Source: Firmicutes bacterium CAG:534
GTDB taxonomy: Bacteria; Bacillota; Clostridia; Lachnospirales; Lachnospiraceae
Direction of reading: 5' to 3'
Length of the DNA stretch: 22,149 nucleotides
Assembly: GCA_000436115.1 (NCBI GenBank)
Contig: FR894539.1
Span: forward strand, 23,821 to 45,969
In this document: piece after piece, positions 8,282-13,540 of the stretch
How the letters are laid out: each line of letters begins with the position of its first letter
Position numbering within the stretch: the stretch's first letter is position 1
Program-made: the position numbers and the translations under genes
The notes under the pieces: generated by a model
Told to the model about the DNA's origin: nothing
Database searches by the model: none
What the model saw: the letters and a program-made list of their open reading frames with translations, nothing else

Positions 8282-8938
8282 TCAATTATAATCCTTTTTT
8301 TCTAAATAAGGAAGAATATTTTCAAAAAGCTGCCGCACCACAGGCGCCGCAATCTGTCCTCCGTAATAAACTCCCTGGGGGTTATGGATAATACACAGAG
8401 CAAGCACCTCCGGGTCATCTGCCGGTGCAAATCCCACAAAGGACGCAATATACCTTCCGGTTCCTCTTGGCAGGGTCTGGCTTGTCGCCGTCTTTCCTCC
8501 CACCCTCTGCCCCTCCACCTTTCCGTTTTTACCGGAGCCTTCTGCAACCACCTGCTCCAAGATCATCCGCATGGTAGCTGAGGTTTCTTCTGATACAATA
8601 TGCTCTTTTACCGGATATGAGAACCGAATAAACTCTGCCTGCTCCGAGTCTCCCGTCATTACCGCAAAATGAGGGGTGATTCTGTTTCCTCCATTTATAA
8701 TAGAAGAAACCGTTGTGGCAAGCTGGATGGGCGTGATCTGAAAGGACTGCCCAAAGGACACTGTTGCCAGTTCAACCGCTTTCATGTCCTCCATCTTGTG
8801 CATGATCGTTCCCGCTTCCCCTGGCAGATCCACTCCTGTTTTTTCCTTCAGGCCGAACTGGGTAAAATAATGATAATATCTCTCCACCCCCAGTCTCAGT
8901 CCTACCGTAATAAACACCGGGTTCCCGGTAGGCAGCAA
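8282..8938 (-). CDS. spoVD: SpoVD-type penicillin-binding protein, 3' fragment (C-terminal transpeptidase half)
   Basis: The frame gives 218 codons, of which the last 212 (from PVFITVGLRLGVE) are the C-terminal half of a class B PBP transpeptidase domain; the first six codons belong to the inserted element. The region carries SFGQSFQITPIQLA and GGKTATSQTLP, so the KTG motif reads KTA. It ends NILPYL plus a few residues, without PASTA domains. It lacks the SxxK serine motif, which lies 4.7 kb away at 13527-14696, so alone it cannot be an active transpeptidase. The only start is a TTG at 8938 with no clear ribosome site, which suggests it is not made on its own. Joined to the 5' part at the shared AAC, it completes an in-frame protein of about 576-580 aa. 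It overlaps the recombinase frame by about 150 bases. Confidence 0.93.
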   Translation of the reverse strand: MLPTGNPVFITVGLRLGVERYYHYFTQFGLKEKTGVDLPGEAGTIMHKMEDMKAVELATVSFGQSFQITPIQLATTVSSIINGGNRITPHFAVMTGDSEQAEFIRFSYPVKEHIVSEETSATMRMILEQVVAEGSGKNGKVEGQRVGGKTATSQTLPRGTGRYIASFVGFAPADDPEVLALCIIHNPQGVYYGGQIAAPVVRQLFENILPYLEKKDYN

Positions 8939-10406
8939 ACTGGATGTCCAGCCTTCCGTCCTCCTGTACCCTGATCTGCCGGATCTCCTGCAGAAGCGCC
9001 CTGGCCACAGCTTCCTCCCACAGATGCTTTTCTTCTATCTGCTCCTGGAGCTTTAAAAAATGTGCCCTGCTATCAGTATATGGCCGGTTTTCTTCTTTTA
9101 TGTCTGCCAGTACGCCCTTTTGTGCCTTTTCCTCCCTGTTAAGCCGTTCCATCATCTGCCTGTAATCCTCGTCCTCCACCACTCCTGCCAGAAGCTTTTC
9201 CAGGAGTTTTTCCCGCTTGCGCCGGATCAGCCTTTGCCTTTCCTTTTCTTTTTCCCGGTCTTCCTTCTGCCCTCTGTCCTCTCCCATCTTCAGTACCATG
9301 CACAGATCCTTAAGAAAAACTTCCCTTTGCTTTTCCAGCCACCTTTCCTCTGTAAGCGTTTTCCCAAGAAGGGAAAACAGAAGCTCCTGGGAAAGTATGG
9401 GACTGCTGCATCCTGTCCCTTCCCCTCTATCCCTGCCCTCATTCACAGCCCTTGCACATTTCCACCGGATGCTCTTTTCTCCCTTCAGCCGGTAAAAGAC
9501 CGATCCGCACTGCCCGCAGACCAGCTTCCCGGACAGAGGATACTTGCCGTGATAGACGGGAACCTGCTTTTTCCGGCTTCTCCCGGAAAGAGCCTTTAGG
9601 ACTCTGTCATGCTCCTGCCTGGTGATCAGCGCTGGAAGGGCGTTTTCCAGCACGATCCACTGCTCCCTCGGCACTCTTCTTTTTTCCCCTGTCTCAAGAT
9701 CATACTCTTCCCGGTGCAGGATCACGGTTCCACAGGCCCTTTCCGAAAGCAGCATTTTGCGCCACTGGGCCGGGCCGATCCTTTCTCCCTTCCTGCTTCT
9801 TGCACCGGCCTCATACAAAAGATTGCTGATCCTCCGGTATCCCATTCCTTCCAGGGCATAGCTGCAGGCCAGCCGGAAAAAAGCCGCCTCCTTCTCATTT
9901 GGCACATAACGATCCCTTGCCACCTTATCAAATCCGAACATTTCCCTGGTGATATTAAACCCCTCCCCCTTTTCCTGTCTTCTTCTGTGGGCGCTTTTCA
10001 TTTTCTGGGACAGCTCCTTACTGAACTGCTCCGCCAGAATGGCTTTAATGCCGGTAAGCAGGGCGTCCTCCGGGAGATAAAACTTCTGCTCCAGATATAA
10101 GTAAAGCTTTACATGATTTCTGGCAATGCAGTCCAGGAACAGGTACCAGTCCTTAGCGTTTCTGGCCAGCCTGTCAATGGATTTGATGACGATCACATCA
10201 TACCGCCCCTCCTCAATATGGGTAATCATCTTCTGATATTCCAGCCGCTTCCTTGTACTGGTGCCTGACTGTGCCTCCACATACTGCCAGATCAGCTCCC
10301 AGCCCTTTTTCTGTACCACCTCGAGGCTTTCTGCCGCCTGGATCATCAGAGCGCTTTTCTGGTTTTCCTCCTCGGTAGAGCATCTGTTATAAATGGCTGC
10401 CCGCAT
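8772..10406 (-). CDS. Large serine recombinase (site-specific integrase/excisionase)
   Basis: 544 aa. The N-terminal resolvase-type catalytic domain (residues 1-150) has YNRCS with the nucleophile Ser10, and the IDRLARN motif. A recombinase domain follows, then a zinc ribbon (CGQCG at about residue 300, second cysteine pair in WKCA and GTGCSS), and a long charged coiled coil near residues 370-440. This matches the SpoIVCA/CcrB/TnpX class. The ATG at 10406 has AAGGAGG 6 bases upstream and overlaps the preceding 50-aa gene. The last 49 codons lie past the att core, inside spoVD DNA in another frame, so only 495 residues are element-encoded. In the predicted excised circle the tail would be a different 37 residues. 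The gene end sits right beside its own att site, as is usual for this family. Confidence 0.95.
   Translation of the reverse strand: MRAAIYNRCSTEEENQKSALMIQAAESLEVVQKKGWELIWQYVEAQSGTSTRKRLEYQKMITHIEEGRYDVIVIKSIDRLARNAKDWYLFLDCIARNHVKLYLYLEQKFYLPEDALLTGIKAILAEQFSKELSQKMKSAHRRRQEKGEGFNITREMFGFDKVARDRYVPNEKEAAFFRLACSYALEGMGYRRISNLLYEAGARSRKGERIGPAQWRKMLLSERACGTVILHREEYDLETGEKRRVPREQWIVLENALPALITRQEHDRVLKALSGRSRKKQVPVYHGKYPLSGKLVCGQCGSVFYRLKGEKSIRWKCARAVNEGRDRGEGTGCSSPILSQELLFSLLGKTLTEERWLEKQREVFLKDLCMVLKMGEDRGQKEDREKEKERQRLIRRKREKLLEKLLAGVVEDEDYRQMMERLNREEKAQKGVLADIKEENRPYTDSRAHFLKLQEQIEEKHLWEEAVARALLQEIRQIRVQEDGRLDIQFAAYREPGVYYGRTETGGGEILSLFYPVRPEGKNRSGSARGSGNDHAQDGGHESG
8921..8950 (-). other. 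Element-chromosome att junction at the recombinase end
   Basis: On the minus strand the arm TGGACATCCAGTTTGCTGCC and the following T (8950-8930) lead to the core AAC (8923-8921), after which spoVD sequence CCGGTGTTT begins. Bases 8922-8923 are the predicted 2-base crossover (AA on the minus strand). The arm is the mirror of one at 13567-13587 at the other element end, 19 of 21 bases identical and at the same distance from the core. Confidence 0.85.
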
Positions 10407-10539
10407 CCTGTCCCTCCTTCTCCCGTACCGCCTGCTTTCTTCCTTTTTCTTTCAGTCTCACGGCTTCCTCCCGGGAAAGCATTCCTTCTGCCAAAAGCAG
10501 CTCTGCCATCTGCTCCCAGATCTGCTGCGTTTCCTTCAT
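10387..10539 (-). CDS. 50-aa SHOCT-like small protein preceding the recombinase
   Basis: This short frame begins MKETQQIWEQMAELLLAEG and continues MLSREEAVRLKEKGRKQ, 50 residues in all. The pattern of a hydrophobic helix ending in EGM, then L-S-x-E-E-A-x-x-L, resembles SHOCT-type short oligomerisation modules. Small proteins of this kind are found beside serine recombinase genes in clostridial elements. The ATG at 10539 has GGAAGG upstream, and the 3' end overlaps the recombinase start by 20 bases, so the pair is translationally coupled. It is highly charged, with no membrane segment. A role as recombination accessory or directionality factor is inferred only from position. No convincing sigma-A promoter was found for this pair in the 140 bases shared with the divergent transporter promoter. 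Confidence 0.7.
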   Translation of the reverse strand: MKETQQIWEQMAELLLAEGMLSREEAVRLKEKGRKQAVREKEGQDAGSHL

Positions 10540-10598
10540 ATAAAAACCTTCCGTTTTTCATAAATATATTCCCTGTTCGGAAAGATATGTTTGTGCCG

Positions 10599-10627
10599 TT
10601 GACTTTAGCGCTTTAAACCTGTATAAT
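10599..10627 (+). promoter_or_regulatory. Sigma-A promoter of the ABC transporter operon
   Basis: TTGACT (-35, 10599-10604), a 17-base spacer and a perfect TATAAT (-10, 10622-10627). It lies about 55 bases before the lipoprotein gene and is divergent from the recombinase pair. It is one of the best-matching promoters in the window, so the cargo operon is likely expressed in vegetative cells. Confidence 0.85.
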
Positions 10628-10635
10628 CTTAAAGA

Positions 10636-10652
10636 CGATGTAAAGAACATCG
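10636..10652 (+). repeat. Small inverted repeat at the start of the transporter leader
   Basis: CGATGT (10636-10641) and ACATCG (10647-10652) form a perfect 6-bp stem with a 5-base loop just downstream of the predicted transcription start. It may be an operator or a 5' stabilising hairpin. No T-box or other known riboswitch fits in this leader of about 47 nt. Confidence 0.45.
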
Positions 10653-10681
10653 CACATATCAGAATAGAGGAGGAAATCATT

Positions 10682-11749
10682 ATGAAAAAACAGTTAGCAT
10701 TACTGCTGACCGTTGCTATGGTAGCCGGACTTACCGCATGTGGTTCCAGTTCTACTACCGACGCATCCGGAGCAGACTCTTCCGCTGCAGAAGAGACAGA
10801 AGCTGCAGACACTGAAGCTGCAGAGGACACCACCGCAGAGGATACCGCATCCACAGAGGACGCTGGAGACAAGACTTACACCGTAGGTATCTGTCAGTTA
10901 GTACAGCACGAGGCTCTCGATGCTGCAACCCAGGGCTTTAAGGATGCCCTGACCGAGGCTCTTGGTGATAAGGTCACCTTTGATGAGCAGAACGCTCAGG
11001 GTGATTCCAATACCTGTTCCACCATCATCAACAGCTTTGTTTCCAACAACGTTGATCTGATCCTTGCCAATGCAACCCCTGCACTGCAGGCCGCTGCTGC
11101 AGGTACCAACGAGATCCCGATCCTGGGAACCTCCGTTACCGAGTATGGCGTAGCTCTTGAGATCAGTGATTTTGCAGGCACCGTAGGCGGCAACATTTCC
11201 GGTACTTCCGATCTTGCCCCTCTTGACGGACAGGCTGATATGATCAAGGAGCTTTTCCCTGATGCCAAATCCGTCGGCCTTTTATACTGCTCTGCAGAAG
11301 CAAACTCCCAGTATCAGGTAGACACCATCAAGACCTACTTGGAAGAGCTTGGATACAGCTGCGAGTATTACGCATTCTCTGATTCCAACGATCTTTCTTC
11401 CGTTGTGACAAATGCTGCAAACACCGTTGATGTGATCTATGCGCCTACTGATAACACAGTTGCTTCCAATACAGAGATCATCAACAACATCTGCCTTCCC
11501 GCAGGTGTTCCCGTAGTAGCAGGTGAAGAAGGAATTTGTGCAGGCTGCGGCGTTGCAACCCTTTCCATCAGCTATTATGATCTGGGTGTTGCAACCGGTA
11601 AGATGGCTGTCAAGATCCTTTCCGAGGGCGCTGACATCTCCACCATGCCCATTGAATATGCACCGAACTTTACCAAGAAGTACAATCCTTCTATTTGTGA
11701 AACTTTAGGAATTACAGTTCCTGACGGCTACGAAGCTATCGCTGAATAA
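10682..11749 (+). CDS. ABC transporter substrate-binding lipoprotein (TrpX-like, ABC_sub_bind family)
   Basis: 355 aa. A lipoprotein signal peptide ends in the lipobox LTAC with the acylated Cys at residue 20. An acidic Ala/Glu/Asp/Thr-rich linker follows (about 21-62), then a periplasmic-binding fold starting TYTVGICQLVQHEALDAATQGF. This N-terminal pattern and the neighbouring permease and ATPase are typical of the ABC_sub_bind family, which includes TrpX of Streptococcus. It would be anchored outside the membrane and deliver a small solute, possibly an aromatic amino acid; the ligand cannot be read from sequence. The ATG at 10682 has GAGGAGG upstream. It is the first gene of the cargo operon inside the spoVD element. 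Confidence 0.92.
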   Translation: MKKQLALLLTVAMVAGLTACGSSSTTDASGADSSAAEETEAADTEAAEDTTAEDTASTEDAGDKTYTVGICQLVQHEALDAATQGFKDALTEALGDKVTFDEQNAQGDSNTCSTIINSFVSNNVDLILANATPALQAAAAGTNEIPILGTSVTEYGVALEISDFAGTVGGNISGTSDLAPLDGQADMIKELFPDAKSVGLLYCSAEANSQYQVDTIKTYLEELGYSCEYYAFSDSNDLSSVVTNAANTVDVIYAPTDNTVASNTEIINNICLPAGVPVVAGEEGICAGCGVATLSISYYDLGVATGKMAVKILSEGADISTMPIEYAPNFTKKYNPSICETLGITVPDGYEAIAE

Positions 11750-11759
11750 TTGTCAGGCC

Positions 11760-11810
11760 GCAGCGGGGGAGCTCTATGCTGCGCTCCCCCGTTGCTTTTA
11801 TTTTATTTTG
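11760..11810 (+). terminator. Intercistronic hairpin after the substrate-binding gene
   Basis: GCAGCGGGGGAGC (11760-11772) pairs with GCTCCCCCGTTGC (11783-11795), 13 bp with one G-U, followed by TTTTATTTTATTTT. It has the form of an intrinsic terminator but lies between the first and second gene of the operon. A leaky terminator here would give excess binding protein over membrane components, a common stoichiometry control in ABC operons. Confidence 0.75.
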
Positions 11811-11823
11811 TTTGGAGGGACCA

Positions 11824-12744
11824 ATGAACATCTTAAATCTACTGAATGCAATGCCGGGTGCTATCGCTCAGGGTCTGATCTGGGGAATTACCGCCATCGG
11901 CATTTACATCACCTTTAGAATTCTGGATATCGCCGACCTTACTGTTGACGGTTCCCTGTGTACCGGCGGTGCTGTCTGCATCATGATGATGCTTTCCGGC
12001 CAGAATGTATTTGTTGCCATGCTTGCCGCTACTCTTGCGGGCATGCTTACCGGTCTTGTTACCGGAATTTTTCATACCTTTATGGGGATCCCCGCTATTT
12101 TAGCCGGTATCCTGACACAGCTTTCCCTGTATTCCATCAACTTAAAGATTATGGGAAAGGCTAATCAGGCCATTAATGTTGACAAATATAACCTACTGGT
12201 TTCTTTACGATATATTAAAAATGTTCCTTTTCTGAAAAACACCCTGTTTGTTGTTGCCATCTGCATTATCCTTCTGGTTCTGCTCCTTTACTGGTTTTTC
12301 GGAACAGAGGTTGGCTGTGCCCTTCGCGCAACCGGCTGCAACGGCAATATGTCAAGAGCCCAGGGTATCAATACCAATTTAACCAAGGTGCTGGGTCTGA
12401 TGCTTTCCAACGGCCTGGTAGGACTTTCCGGTGCCCTGCTCTCACAGTATCAGGGCTTTGCCGATATCAACATGGGCCGCGGCGCTATCGTAATCGGTCT
12501 TGCCGCCGTTATCATCGGAGAGGCTGTTTTCGGAAAGGTCTTCCACAATTTCGGCTTCAAGCTGATCGGCGTTGCCTTAGGCTCCATCCTTTACTATATG
12601 GTGCTACAGGTGGTGATCTGGATGGGCATCGATACGGATCTATTAAAACTTCTTTCCGCAGTCGTAGTATCCATCTTCCTTGCCATCCCTTACTGGAAAT
12701 GCAAATACTTCCGCACATCTGCGTTAAAGAAGGGGGGCCATTAA
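11824..12744 (+). CDS. ABC transporter permease (TrpY-like, BPD_transp_2 type)
   Basis: 306 aa from the ATG at 11824, chosen because TTTGGAGGGACCA precedes it; a longer frame from 11776 would begin inside the terminator hairpin and is rejected. The protein is almost entirely hydrophobic, with about eight to nine transmembrane helices. Features include GIYITFRILDIADLTVDGS near the N-terminus and ALRATGCNGNMSRAQGINT near residue 180, a cytoplasmic coupling segment of the branched-chain/ribose/TrpY-like permease group. It would form the membrane channel, probably as a homodimer, with the ATPase encoded 1 base downstream. Confidence 0.92.
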   Translation: MNILNLLNAMPGAIAQGLIWGITAIGIYITFRILDIADLTVDGSLCTGGAVCIMMMLSGQNVFVAMLAATLAGMLTGLVTGIFHTFMGIPAILAGILTQLSLYSINLKIMGKANQAINVDKYNLLVSLRYIKNVPFLKNTLFVVAICIILLVLLLYWFFGTEVGCALRATGCNGNMSRAQGINTNLTKVLGLMLSNGLVGLSGALLSQYQGFADINMGRGAIVIGLAAVIIGEAVFGKVFHNFGFKLIGVALGSILYYMVLQVVIWMGIDTDLLKLLSAVVVSIFLAIPYWKCKYFRTSALKKGGH

Positions 12745-12745
12745 T

Positions 12746-13540
12746 ATGCTGCAGATCAAAGACGTAACCAAAGTTTTTAATCCAGGAACCGTCAACGAAA
12801 AGCTTGCCCTTGACCACTTTTCCCTTACTCTGGAAAACGGAGACTTCGTTACCATTATCGGTGGAAACGGCGCAGGGAAATCTACAATGATGAACGCCAT
12901 CGCCGGTGTATGGCCGGTAGACTCCGGTCAGATCATTATTGACGGAACTGATGTAACCAAGCTGTCCGAGCACAAACGTGCCGCATTCCTGGGCCGTGTG
13001 TTCCAGGATCCCATGACAGGCACTGCCGCAACGATGGGCATAGAAGAAAATCTGGCTCTTGCAAAGCGCCGTGGAAAAAAGCGCTTTCTTGGCCCCGGTA
13101 TTACCAAAAAGGAACGGGAAGAGTATCGGGAGCTGTTAAAGATTCTGGATCTGGGTCTGGAGGATCGTCTTACCTCCAAGGTTGGACTGTTATCCGGAGG
13201 ACAGCGTCAGGCGCTGACCCTGCTTATGGCTTCCCTGCAAAAGCCAAAGCTTCTGCTTTTGGATGAACACACTGCCGCTTTGGATCCCAAAACAGCAGCC
13301 AAGGTTCTGGAAACCACAGAGTACATTGTAAACAAGGATCATCTGACCACTCTGATGATCACTCACAATATGAGAGACGCCATTGCTCACGGAAACCGCC
13401 TGATCATGTTAAATGACGGCAAGGTCATCCTGGATATCCGCGGAGAAGAAAAGAAAAAGCTCACCGTAGAAGATCTGCTTCATAAATTTGAGGCAGCCAG
13501 TGGCGAGGAATTTTCAAACGACAAGGCTATTTTAGGATAA
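12746..13540 (+). CDS. ABC transporter ATP-binding protein (TrpZ-like)
   Basis: 264 aa. Walker A GGNGAGKST at residues 39-47, Q-loop FQDP at 86-89, ABC signature LSGGQRQ at 149-155, Walker B LLLLDEH at 169-175, and an H-loop histidine in MITHNMRDA. All residues needed for ATP hydrolysis are present. It starts 1 base after the permease stop and ends only 53 bases from the element border, so the operon was fully packaged in the element. The GGGGGG at the permease end acts as its ribosome site. Confidence 0.96.
   Translation: MLQIKDVTKVFNPGTVNEKLALDHFSLTLENGDFVTIIGGNGAGKSTMMNAIAGVWPVDSGQIIIDGTDVTKLSEHKRAAFLGRVFQDPMTGTAATMGIEENLALAKRRGKKRFLGPGITKKEREEYRELLKILDLGLEDRLTSKVGLLSGGQRQALTLLMASLQKPKLLLLDEHTAALDPKTAAKVLETTEYIVNKDHLTTLMITHNMRDAIAHGNRLIMLNDGKVILDIRGEEKKKLTVEDLLHKFEAASGEEFSNDKAILG

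Noticed and set aside
8282..8938. The spoVD 3' fragment as an independent functional protein
   Set aside because: It lacks the membrane anchor, the SxxK and SxN motifs, and has only a TTG start without a ribosome site.
10540..10680. Sigma-E or sigma-K promoter for the recombinase pair
   Set aside because: AT-rich stretches such as ATATATTTA occur, but no combination matches both -35 and -10 of a sporulation sigma factor well enough to claim; TATATT has no acceptable -35 for sigma-A either.
10628..10681. T-box or tryptophan riboswitch before the TrpX-like gene
   Set aside because: The predicted leader is about 47 nt with one 6-bp hairpin, far too short for a T-box and lacking its conserved sequence.
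11776..11823. Upstream ATG for the permease, giving 322 aa
   Set aside because: It lies in the loop of a terminator hairpin with no ribosome site; the ATG at 11824 has GGAGGG at proper distance.
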